Positions 42,401-55,422 of a stretch of 64,000 nucleotides of DNA are shown here, in pieces (within the stretch, counting starts at the first letter, position 1; the number at the start of each line of letters is the position of its first letter). Source of the stretch: Elysia crispata (Eukaryota > Mollusca > Gastropoda > Plakobranchidae); assembly GCA_033675545.1 (NCBI GenBank), contig JAWDGP010000089.1:204501-268500 (forward strand), in the 5' to 3' direction. Position numbers and translations under genes: made by a program. The notes beneath the pieces are model-generated. The model saw only the letters and a program-made list of their open reading frames with translations, was not told where the DNA came from and did not search any database.

Positions 42401-45400
42401 TCACAGATCTATTTCAGCAAATTCTGCCACATCAGATTGTAGTTCCATTCCTTATGATGTTTTTAGTCTCTTCATAGTCATTGCAACACATTTTACAGAA
42501 CTTGTTACAGCATTAAATATTTCAAGAAAAGATAAAAATATGTGTAAGCTGTACCTCTTGCTTGGGTAGGATAGAGCACACTCATATGTGGAAGTGCTTG
42601 CTGAGCAGTGAAGCGTACATGATTGTTGATTTGAACCAGTTCTTCCTCACTAACCCCTTCCTCTCCATCAAAATCTGCCATGTTCTTCTCTGATTTGTTG
42701 CTGAGCCTTGAACTGTGACAGCTTCCTTCATCATCATCAGGACTGAGAATACTTAAACCATAAGACCTGGAAAAAAAAAAATATCCATTTTGCAAAGTTA
42801 TCACTTATCACTTGATCCATAGCATGGTAATTTAGACTTCCACTGGCTATTCATCTGATTTTGCGCGGCAGTTCTTGATTTGAGTATCTATCAGATATAT
42901 AATCCTGTCAACACTGTCAGACATGCATTTGTTTTAAAAAATTCAAGGAGGACAATATGTGATTTTCTTTTCATCAAACTGGTACTATGGATTTAATTTT
43001 GTTGCCAAATATTTAGCTTCACAGTTGGATCTGTACATACAATTCAAGCTAAATTAGCAGGCTTGTTAATCAAAACATAAATAAAAGGCCTTTAATTCAA
43101 AGACAGAATTCAAATACATTTTGAAAAAAAAAAAGCTTTATCTTATGAACGTAAACAAAAATTAAACCCACCCAGGCTGTAGGTCCTTCAATATTAGAGC
43201 TTTTTCAATCTCCTCATCTATCATTCTATGGTGGTGTGTATGACCAGGGCTTACAGAATGACCTTGCATCTGTCCATGAATAGCTCGCCATTCCTCTTCA
43301 CTCATGCTGCCTGACATCTTCTCCTCTCCTCCTCGAGAATGAGCTATCAACTGATTAAGGGAGACAGATAAGTTGGTGTTTTCAATCAGCAAATAATGCA
43401 GAGTTGTGGCATCTACATTTAAGAGTTTATAAATATTAATTTAACTTGAAACTTCATAATCTCAAAATTGCAGTACTGCAATGTACTGCAAATGTCTCCA
43501 CCATCTTTTTGGGAGAAGAAGTATTGCAGAAAGTTCTAAATATTTCACTTATCAAAAGTAATTTTTCCCCCTCACCTTCAATCATATACCAGTCATGTTG
43601 TATCTAAAATTCATACAACTTCTTGATCATCTTCTGCAGTCAATACCATGCAAAGAAACTTTCCAGTGTAATGGAATAGCAAAGTATATTTTCATATTGT
43701 TTCTTTCAACTCTTTAACACACAGATCATAAACACAAGTCGACGCTTTATTGGTACATATGTAAACAACCGAATCTACCTCGCTCTAGCCATAAACTACT
43801 TTAACTCAAGCAATTATTACTTGATCTATTAGCATTTTTTTTTAATACAAACAAGGCATCGAATTTCACATTAAGGTATCTGGCATTTTAGTCTTATCTT
43901 TCCTTACCTGGAACATGAGATTTAAGTTTTAACCTTCCAAATTGGGATAAAAAATAAATGCAGCTGTGAAGGGTGTATTTTTAAAAAATTATTTTAATCC
44001 TATATGTTAGCAATTTGTCCCAAATAGGCCTCTGACTTGATTCTTTAAAATCTTTAATAATTTCTGTCAAGCGGCTACCTTTTGGTCTATTTCTTCTTTC
44101 CCCTGTTCCATATCATCATCCTCGTCATCGTCGTCATCATCATCATCTTCATCCTCATCTTCTTCTTCATCTTCCTCTTCTGCTCCACGATGAACTTCCA
44201 CCAAAGATGTGTCTCCTTTAGACCCTGAAGAGGATGCAACAGCTGCTGCTGCTGCAGAGGAAGCCATGAGTTGACGTGTCAGGCGTTGCTGCATAAGTAC
44301 ATTCTGGGCCTCCAACTGCAATTGCCTTTTGTGTTCCTTCAGTTGCCGAGCCTGATGTTGGTGATGATGTTGTATACCTGATACATTTATACCTTCATTG
44401 TCTGAGCTAACTTCCTCTTCTTCCTCTTCTTCATCTTCCTCCTCTTCATCTTCATCTTCCTCTTCCTCCTCCTCTTCCTCTTCATCATCTTCTTCATCTG
44501 TCCCACGGTGGTGATCACCTATGACAGTTGGAAGCTGAGATGGGTCAATTATGTTTTCAGTTTTTACTGAATCTACATCTTTTGCAAATTCAGCAGATTT
44601 TCTTTGATCCAATCTTCCTCTCACAGATGTGGGTAGTGGGATACCTTCTTTGTTGACTACAACATCTGCTCCACCATCCTCATCACTTGATTCTGCTCCA
44701 TCATCATCGTTCTTGCTGTTCTCCTGGATATTCCTAGCCATCACACTCTGAACAACAGCTCGCAGGCGTGGATTGTCTTCTTCCTCATCATCTTCATAAC
44801 TTTGATCAGACTGACCTGAAGATAAAAGAGGATACATCAAATTAAGAAGACTAAGCATGTAGATTCTAAATAAAGATCAGTTGCAGTTGACTCGACTCAT
44901 TATTACATTTACTCTGAATTTAATTATCAGTTATGTAAAGATTTGTATTTTAAAAACTGATTTTGGTCCCATCTTTTCTTAATTAAAAATTGTTTTCATT
45001 TATATGAAAATTTTGTTCTTAAGGTAGCCACATAACTTTTGGCAGCAGAGTATTGGACTGACAATTAATAAGTTCATCCAGCATATGATGAAATGATAAG
45101 ATGAGGCTTTCAAGAAGCAGACCAAAAGCAACAATCCAAACAACCCTTAAGGAATCCTTTCCTAAAAACAAATTAAACTAATATTCAAACAAGACCTGCT
45201 GACGCCACTGGACATTAGGAATTAAATGAAAAAATTTAACTCTTTTCTAACAAAGATCAGGAAAGCAGAGTTACAAAGCTGAACAGTAGAAAACATGGTA
45301 AAAACGAATAAAATCTTTGATCCACAATAATAGTCCTTGAGATGCATTGATGCAAACCTTGAGATAATAAGTATTTTTGGCAAAGGAGCATTTTCAGCTA

Positions 45401-48400
45401 GGCAGGTTTTATTTGCTTCTTGATAAAAAAATACATTTGAAAAGGCTCGATGAGATACGGATAAAAAAAAAGGTAAAAATAGTTGTATCTTTTATACTTT
45501 TCATCTAAAATGCAGTTTCTCTTTGAGCAAATATGTTGCGAGTGCAAAAGTATAAAAACCTTACCTTCCATAGAACTATCTGAGCCTACTACTCTTGAAG
45601 ATGGCATGCCTGAGTGGTGAGCTACGTGCAGGCTATGGCCATCTTGATGATGTTGTTGATGTGTCGAGTGAAGATGCTGCTGCTCAGTAAGGATGTGGTG
45701 CTCTTGCTGTTGTGATTGAGGTAGATGGTGGATGGTGTGTCTTGGTAGACAACCATTGCAGCAGTGACTATCGCCGAGAAGCATTGACCCAGCCATGTCT
45801 AAAGTCATTCCGCCAACACCAGCATCTGCAAGGTGCTGCAAGGAAATAATACACCAAAATCATTAATTGCTTTGTATGAATCCTAGTATCTTGAGAATCT
45901 TCAATCAAAAGATTCTAACCCGCACTTGACATTAGATAATGCCAGTGAAATGCCTAATGAAACCTATACCTAGATCATTATTCTTTTCATCTTTGGACAG
46001 GTACAATATATGTAAATTCTGAGCATTGAAAAATGTTTAATTACATACGCTTAAAGTTTCCATGCTTCAAAGTCCTTTCTATAGTTTATATAATAAAGGA
46101 TAGAATTTGATGAGAAACTCTAAAAGATTAGACCTCTGCTACTGATGGTCCAATTTGAAACATAGCATTTGGAATTTGAATACTTTTTAAGGGTCTTTTA
46201 ATTAATTATAAAAGTTCACGGATGATTAGAAAATTCTTAGTCTTTCAATATGAAAATAGAGCCTAATTAATAAATATATCAATAGGATAAACCCATGCAA
46301 TTCACCCGTTGAATTTTGGCTGGGGGTGGACCATTGCCATCATCTGATTCACTATCACTGCTGGACATGTGATCTGCCGATGTTTTGACCATACCTGAAA
46401 AAATATTGTGTCTTCGTTAAAATATCAGTCTTAACATAACTGTAAAAATATCATATGAAACACTATCGCAAAAAATAATACATGGTTAAGCTGAAAAAAT
46501 TGGCAACACTTTTTAACTCTTTCAAGCCAAAAAAGTCGACCCAGAAATGAGCTTGTTTCACTTTTGAAAATGTACTACTATTGTTCCCACGCAGTTTATA
46601 CTTACGCCTTGGTCCAGCAACACCTACAGAGGGGATCAATTTCCTCCTTTGACTCTCTTCTGTTTGAAAAGTCTGCCATTGACTGTAAGTCAAATTAGAT
46701 GACAGGCTCAATACCTATAAAGATGAAGTATAAAATGAAGCAAAATATATAATATTGAGAAATGTTTTCTTGAAATCAGTTAAAATCTGAATTTTTTTTT
46801 TAATTTAGCAGTTTTTCATCAATTTGTTAAAATTGAAAATTGCTGAACTCTTATACATTCTCTGCTGATAGTATAAGCAATTTATGAAAAACTTACAAAG
46901 TTATTTTTTTTTTAATCCTCTTCTAAATGACAGTACATAACTGTATAATTGTTTTTTGTTTGTTTTTTTTTTTGGTGAAATGGAATGAAAGCCAACTTAT
47001 CTCAAAGCCTGCAAATTTGCTGCAAATGTAAAACTAACTCTCTAGATTCAAAGATTATCAGGTTCTTCTTCTTCTTCTTGTTCTCGGATGCTTTGGGTAT
47101 CAAACTGCAATCCCGGCCTTGGCAATGAAGGCTGCCGTTCTCTCCAACTCATGAGGGGGTCCATAAAGTTTGGTGGTCATGTCCACAGCCTCATTCCATA
47201 TGGACTGTCGGAGGGCATCATATGTTTGGCAGTTCTGTATCACATGTTCAGCCGTTTCTGCCGCCTCTCCACAAGAGCAGAGATTTGTCTCTCCAACTTT
47301 GAAAACTCTGTTCATGTGGTGCCTCAGTCGGTTATGTCCAGTCCTGAGTCTAAAAATAGTGGTTTGACTGCGTCTGTCTAGTTGGTGCACTCCATCTTGT
47401 CTGTTAAATTCCGGGTGGCTCTTTTTCCACTTGTTTTTCATACTGTTCTTTATTATGGTCTTAACTTCACTGTACATGAGGTCTCTTTCTATCTGCTCCA
47501 GTTGTGATCCTTCTTTCGCCAGGCTGTCTGCTCTTTTATTGCCTTCTATTCCACAGTGAGCTGGGATCCATTGTAGGACCAGGGACTGGGTATTTTGTAC
47601 CGCATTCTTGAAGCCCTTAGCCAGTTGTTGTCTTTCTGCTCCTCTTAAAACTTCCAGCTTTTCTAGGACGGACCTAGAGTCGCTCAGTATGACTGCTTTG
47701 GCTTGGGGTATGGATGGTGTAATCCTCCCTAGAATGGTGAGTGCTTCCATGATAGCTTCCAGCTCGGCTCTATAGTTGGAGCAATGTATCCCAGTCGGTA
47801 TGGAGCTTTCAGTTGTTTTTCCATCTGGCATTTCTATGTATACTCCGCTACCCCCATTTGTTACTGCATTCTCTGCTGATCCGTCTGTATAAACCCTTAT
47901 CCATTCTTCTTTTGGGAAGTTTTCGTTTAGGTAGGTGGATGTTAAATCTTTCAGTTCCAAATCTGAGTGTTTATGTTTACCTTCAATAGTTCTTATGTGG
48001 CTCCGTATTTCAATTTGGGGTTGTTTTTCCCATGGCGGTGTGGAGGCATGTGTTTCCAGCGGTGTGAGGTTTTTTATTTCTTGAATAATTTCATTTTCTG
48101 TTTCAATAAGTTTTGATTCTTTGGCAAAGCTGCTTCTTTTCAGTCTTCCTTTGTTAAGATTGTTGATACGCTTGTGCATTTTGCTGGTTGGCTGTGCTTT
48201 GTATTTAGTCCGCTCAGTCAAAAGTTTCCTGTCTCTTCGATCGAGCATGGATTCTATTTGGCTTTGACTCTCCATTATACGTATTGGTGTGGACTTCATA
48301 CCCCCTGTGATGATTCTAAGGTTTTGGTTTTGCACGGAGATTACCTTTTGTACGTTGCTCTTGGCTGCCATACCCCATGATGTTACACCATACTCCAAGA

Positions 48401-51400
48401 CTGGTCGGACATAGCCTGTGTAGGTCTTTTTAGAATATTTGAGTCAGCTCCCCATTCTAATCCAGCTAATTTTCTTAGGATACATGTTCTGGTTAATCCT
48501 TTTTGGTGGCAAGTGTCAATGTGGGTTTTCCATGTGAGTCTTGGGTCGAAGGTTATGCCAAGGTATTTAGGGTTGTTCTCTTCTATTAGTTTCTGACCAT
48601 CTAGTGTAAGGGTCACAGTGGGTTTTTTCGTTGACAATGTAAAAATGGTGAAGGTTGTTTTTTTTTGCATTGGCTTTCATGATCCAATCTTGTGTCCACA
48701 TGTTTAGATTCTCTAGTGCATTTTGTAGTCTCACTTTCGCAGTTCCAATATTCTCTTCAGTTGTCCATATAGCCAGATCATCAGCATAGAGTGCTGCATT
48801 GACTCCCTTTGGTATAACTGACTGGATGTCATTGATGTATATTGAGAAGAGGGTTGGGGATAAAACACTGCCTTGAGGGACTCCTTCTTTGAGGGTGTGG
48901 CAACGGCTTAAGTGCTCTTGAATTTTTACTCTCGCTTTTCTCTTTCTAAGGTATTCTGTTATCCACTGATGCATTTTCCCTGTAATTCCATACTTTTGTA
49001 GTTTGTATGATAATCCCTTTTTCCAAACCCTATCAAATGCCTTCTCCATATCGATCCATACTGCAACTGTGTTTTTCTTCTCCTGAAAGCCATCTTCAAT
49101 ACTCTGAGAGATTAGAGTGATTTGATCTTCTGTGCATCTTCCTTTTCTGAAACCTGCCTGTTCTTCTATCAGGATATTGTTGTTTTCCAAATACCAGGTT
49201 AGTCTTGTGTTGACCATCCGTTCCATGGTTTTGCAGAGACAACTTAAAAGACTGATTGGTCTGTAACTTTCTGCTTTATCCTTGCTTTTCCCTTGTTTGT
49301 GAATGGGAGTCATGGTGGCTTCTTTCCAGGCTTGTGGGATTCTTCCTGACCTCCAGCTTGTGTTAAATAGTTGGAGGAGCTTTCTTTTCATTTCATTCCC
49401 CAAGTTCACCAACATCTCATTTGTGACCTGGTCTGGGCCAGGTGACTTCTTCATTTTGAGTTCTCTTAAGGCTTGTTCTAGTTCTTCATTTGTGAATTTT
49501 CTGTCCATTTCAGTATCTTTTAGGCCATGGGATGCCTCTTTTAGTTCTAGTATGTCAAGATTTACTTGTCTTCGTCTGTCTTTATTTATTTCTATATCGC
49601 TTACTCCTGCATATTGTTTGATAAATACATTTGCCGCTTCTTTGCCCGTCACTGTTGTGCCTTCTTTTTCCAGAACTATTGGCCCTGATTTGGATTTCTC
49701 CCCATTTAGGGTTGCCACTAGGTTCCATAGTTTGCTTATTATCAGGTTGACATCAGGACATTCAACAAAAAAAAAAAGTTGAAGTTTATTAAGTTTGCGC
49801 TTTTAGAACTTACAATATTTGTATAGACTTACAGATGTGTTGTAGCATGCAGGATCTAATTTGTCTATAAGGTTCCGCAGGTGCCGATTCTGCTCAGGCT
49901 CAATGGACTTGACAAGGGGCAATAAGACTTCATAGACTTGTTTTCCACAGTGTTTCAGCTAAAAGATAACATATTTAGGTAGATTAAGAAAATTTTTATG
50001 CATTAGTCACTTTTAAATTCGAGTACAACTCAGAGACTGCATGCACAAAATTTAGATCTTAAAATTCAATATCATAGCTATATAGAATATGTCAGTGACT
50101 AATGTCAATCAAGCAATAATTAAAGCAATAGCTGTTTTACAGGCTGACCAGTTTAACACTTTAAAGTAAACTGAGTGTATCAGACAATTTCAAGGATGCA
50201 AAAAGCTGAAAGTAAAAATAAGCCCAAATATTATTTTGAAATTTTGAACTTTAGAAAGCATGCAGTATTGAAATGCAGGGTACATTGCCATCACAAAAAG
50301 AGTCATGTTTATCATGCACAAATAAAGAGCCACTTGCCATATGTAATCTGAACAATAGTAATGTTAAGCAACAAGCATTTATCATTTGACCTTCTTCAGC
50401 AGCTAAGATTCTCAAAATAGTCCCAGTTTGAGGGCTGTTTTCGATATCTGACTTAATGGAGTTCTGCAAGGTTGGGAAACATTATCTGTCTTTTTCCATT
50501 ATATTTAGGATATTTAGGGATCACAAGACAAAGGATCGGTCAAGAAACCAAAAGCTTATGCTGCATGTGCTTGAATTGTGTTCCAGAATTTAAAATAATA
50601 TAAAAAAAGCTAAGGCAGAGCACATAATAATTGATATTATTTCTAATTGTAATAAAAAAAATTCTAACAAAATACCTGAGCAGCTGCCCAAATGCAGTCA
50701 AGGTGCTGGTTGTTGATTTTTCCTTCAGCACCAAGAAAGTTAAGAATGCTTTGGCTTTGCTTGATTATCTGAAACAATCAGTACAATAATGAACAATATT
50801 GAAGATTTCTATGTTTAGATGTACAAAGGACAGAAGTCTTCGCAAAAAAAGGGCAAAACCTAGTACCACATAAGGATCTTTAGAATCTTTGCATAGATTT
50901 GTGTAAGTCATCGAAATTGGACAAGCGTACTCATGACTGATTACAAGTTGCTAAAATTGCATTTAACCAGCCAAATAGGTATTTTATAAATATAATAAGG
51001 TTTGATAACTATCAGATATGTTACCTTACTATGCAACAAATTGTGATTCATTATAGTATTTGAGAAAACCTGTACAATTTATTGTTGAACAGTTACATGA
51101 AAAAAAAAATGAACACCATGCAATAGTTTTCACAATTGAATTTAGATATCAGTTTTATCACTAATAGGAATTTAAACACAGCAGATAAAAAAAATGATGA
51201 TCTTTTCTTTTTTTTATAAAACTCACTCATATTATTTTGCATGTTCATAACAATATTTAAAGAAAAAAAAAAAACAAAAGATAAGATCCTAATCAGCTAA
51301 TGTATAATTTTCATTTATGATGTGAGTAAAAAGAGCCAGCCTCAGAAAATCTGGTTTGCATTTAAAAAGTTCATTAAGTTCAATTTTGTTTACCATGATA

Positions 51401-54400
51401 TTCTTATGTACCTCAGAACCCCATGGCAAAAATTACACTCATCTACTTCAGTTAATGAAATACACCCACCAGAGAATAGGTGCTACTTTTTTTTAAATTG
51501 GTCCCAAGGTTGAAATGACATATTTATACTATATTAAATCTATTTAACTTTGTCAAAACAAGAATGAAAGCACACTCAAGCTATATAAATATGTTTTGAC
51601 AGGAAATTTTTCTTACATAAATGTGCGCAAATGTACAGTAAAACACTGACACCAAAATTGTAAAACTTTTCAATGAAAAAAATGGTTGAACAAAAATAAA
51701 TTTTGATTCCCAAAAGTTTTTGCCTTTGAAAATTACTTGAGTAAGTCTAAAAAAAATGTTTATATCCAAAAGATTTTTGTTTCATGGTATTCCACTATAT
51801 TTCTTATTTCTTGATTCAAAGGACAAAGACAAATTTTTAAAAATTAGAAAAAGAGGAAATTTCTCACCTCAATATGTAGATTTGGTCCAAATATTTGTTC
51901 AACGATTTTATTATCAAGGAGCCATTTGGCCATCTCTTCTCCAAAACTGCAGAAAAAAATCAACAATAACTGGTCATATATAAATCATGTTAACATGAAA
52001 AAAAAAGGTATTTTAAAGCCAGTCTTAAAGTGTTATTTTATGAATACTCCACAAGAAGTAAAAATATACAGATCAGTAGATCTTTTCTTTACATGTTAAT
52101 ATTGATAAAATAATAATACATATTATTCTAGAGCGCACCCCCTAAAAAATTCAGCTCACTTTAAAATCGTATTCATAAAGAACACGACTTTGAAAAATTA
52201 TATTATTACAAAGTACAAACATGCTCTCACAACATAAGAATAATGAGGAATCAATGTAATTGTGATACTCCTGGATGGTTTTAATCACTTGAGTACTATG
52301 TAGTTAAATATGGAAAAAAAATCCTGCAATGCAAATACATGTTTTAAACATGCCAGCATTAGACACTTTAATTATCTTTAAAGATAAGCTATTTAGAATG
52401 AAAATCATGAACTTTCAAAATCTTACCTCAACAGTTTTATAGCTTCATTATATTCTTATTTTTAATTCCTTTTTTTTACCACAGAATAACAATTTCAGGC
52501 ACAACCACATAAATCACTGCCTGTTTACTTTACCTACAGATATGGAATAAGCTTTCACATCCTCTACCTTCAATTTCCTGCCAATTCAGAAAATATGTTA
52601 CTAATTAATTTAATCACAAAACACAATGCTCACCTTTCTATGTTGGTAACTGCTTCATTGCTGATGTTTTCATTGTAAGTATTTATCAAACTCTGAAATA
52701 AAATAAAATTATTTTTACAGAATTTGATGAAAAGAAATTGAAATACCATAAATGCTCTTTATTTCAGAGACTGGTACTTTAAAAAATTAGGCATTCAATA
52801 AATTTTTTCTTCTCCTCATGTTTAGTTTGAATTTTTTTAAAACTAAAAATAATAATATACTCAAAAACATAATATTTAGCTTATCAAATTGATCAAAGTT
52901 CTTTGAGATTGTTTACAAAATCAAGGGTCATATATAAGTTCACTACGGAATTTCATGAGTTACATGTTTTACAGTAGTATTTTGGAACTGCTCAGATTAA
53001 TTATGAGAGAGAAGTATTGTGTTAACTTTTGCAGTGTCTACTGCATGAATTAATCAAAATGCAACTTACACTGATCTGAACAATGCTTCCCAGGCGAATA
53101 GTGAGAGTAGTACTGGTGAAACATTTGTATACAAGAGTCATTACTTCTTGATCAAAAGTCATTTGAGAATCCATAGGTTCTTTGATAGCTTGCCACATGT
53201 GCTCCATGGTGTTGTGAGCTGCAGCAGCTCGCATGTCAGCCTCTGACAAGGTGCACATGTAACGAATGATAGGTGATCGCAGAGGCAATATGCATGACAT
53301 GATGGTGGGGGTGTTCACCCACATCCTTAGCTGAAAAGGTGAAATTTACAAATTAAAATTTTTAACTCGGTAATAGGCAAAAGATCATCTATCAGAAAAG
53401 GTATCTTTTTAAATTATTGAGTTACTTACTAGTATTTCAAATAAATGATAGAACAATTCATTTTGCTCTTTCTACATTTGGACTTCTGCATGAACCTATC
53501 ACATCAACAGTATTAAATATAGAAAAATATATAAAAAAAAATTAAATCTAACTTTCAATCCCACCTAATCTTTTTTTCTCCAGTAATGCATAGTTGTTTT
53601 CCTATGATGATGACATCTACTACAATTCAAAGTAGATATTTTGATTAAAATAAAAGTTTTACTGCAAAAAGTGTCAACGAAAATCAAAACAAGATCTCAA
53701 ATTTGAAGAATTTGCAAAAAACGGAGAGTTTTAAGATAAAAATTACAAGTATACACCTAAATTTATACTAATTATCACCTGGACAATAGACAATTAGCAA
53801 TGTCCTAAAAATCCATTTTCAATAAATCATAGTAATTACATAAATTAAGTAAAAAAAATTATTTAAAACATGTTCTCGTAACCTCAATAAACTCACATGT
53901 GTAATGATAGTGATTAAAGTATGGGCAAATGTGAGTGGCAGATTTTTGTTGTTTGCTTTCTCAAAGCAATGACTGAGAGCACCAATCCCATTACTGTCTA
54001 TAAAGAAACATATGTTCCTCAGCAACATCAGTGGGGCATCAACATCCTGAAACATTGAAAAGAAATTTAGAAACACCTGCATTGTCAGGTTTACCTATTA
54101 AATCATAGAAATTTAAATTTTATTTCTGAGATTACATTTATGCAAAACACAGAAAATCTATCGATTGCCACTTCCATTAACAAAAAAAAAATATAAGGAA
54201 ATCATATTATACTTAGAGTTCTACTTACATTTATCTCACAATAATTATGTAGAGCAGTTGTTTCAGCTGATGAAAGTTCCTGTAACAAAAGGAAGCATCA
54301 TTTTGATAAAACTGAGAATAGACAAAAGAATCGATAATATCAAAGAGGAAAAGAATCAACCCATATGAATTTTTAGAGAGACTTTAAAAAGTGTAAAATC

Positions 54401-55301
54401 TTTAATTATTAACATTCATAACTAGGTCTTATTTGTGTATAAAAAAAATCAAATAAAATGAATATCTTACCTCCATTGAATGAGCTGTCATCACCTTGTG
54501 CGCAACATAAACAGCAAAATTGGAGAGAAACAACTGGGTTTGAAAATCCAACATTCTCTTCAACTCTTCAATTGACCAGTCACTCCAATAATTGTCTTTT
54601 CCTAGAAGGCCATCCTCTTTGCTTTCTTCTTCTGCAGCTCTGCTGTCATCACTAGCAGACTCTGAGCTCCTCCTTGATGTGCCTTCAACTGAAGACTGGG
54701 AAGTTGTTCTTTCTCCTTTAGCAGCTTCCTCTGCTGCTTTAGCCTTGAGCTTGTCCGGCAGGATGAATGGGAGGTTTTGTATGAGGTCCATGCCCATGTT
54801 AAGCAAGACTTGGACAAGGTTAGTCAACTTGTCAAAATTTTTGAAGTCCTTATAGATGCAAAGGCATCGCCTTGAGAAAAAAAAAGGCATAACCAGTTAC
54901 CAATGTATGCATAATTTTCAATTGAAATAAAATCTGTTGAAAGTCAATATCAACCACAATAATGGATGCACAATAACTCTATTAAGCTGATTTCTCATCG
55001 ACTGTTACCTAAGATAAAATGACCAACTCATTAGTTCTAAAAAAATATGATCAAAAGTGAAAATTTAGGTAATCAAAATAGTTCTTGTTACCTTTCTCAA
55101 GCCAGTAAACATTTCAATACTGAACAAGATTAAATAAACTTATTTTATTCATATACTTTATAATCAGTGATGTCAACAGGAAATCAAACTGAATTAGGCT
55201 TTAATATAAAGTAACATTAAATCGTTGAACCATTTTTCCACTTTAAAAATCATTATAGACGATATCATAAACAACCTCGCCAGTCTAAGCAGGTCTGAAG
55301 A

Positions 55302-55350
<49 letters not shown>

Positions 55351-55357
55351 AGGGAGG

Positions 55358-55422
<65 letters not shown>

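Noticed and set aside
49303..49782. Plus-strand 159-codon frame
   Set aside because: It is antisense to the LINE reverse transcriptase.
50251..50469. Minus-strand frame with LRILAAEEGQM, similar by eye to the nearby exon text ILNFLGAEGK
   Set aside because: Exons 9 and 10 join directly as in vertebrates; a cassette here would not keep phase with its apparent donor. Probably chance.
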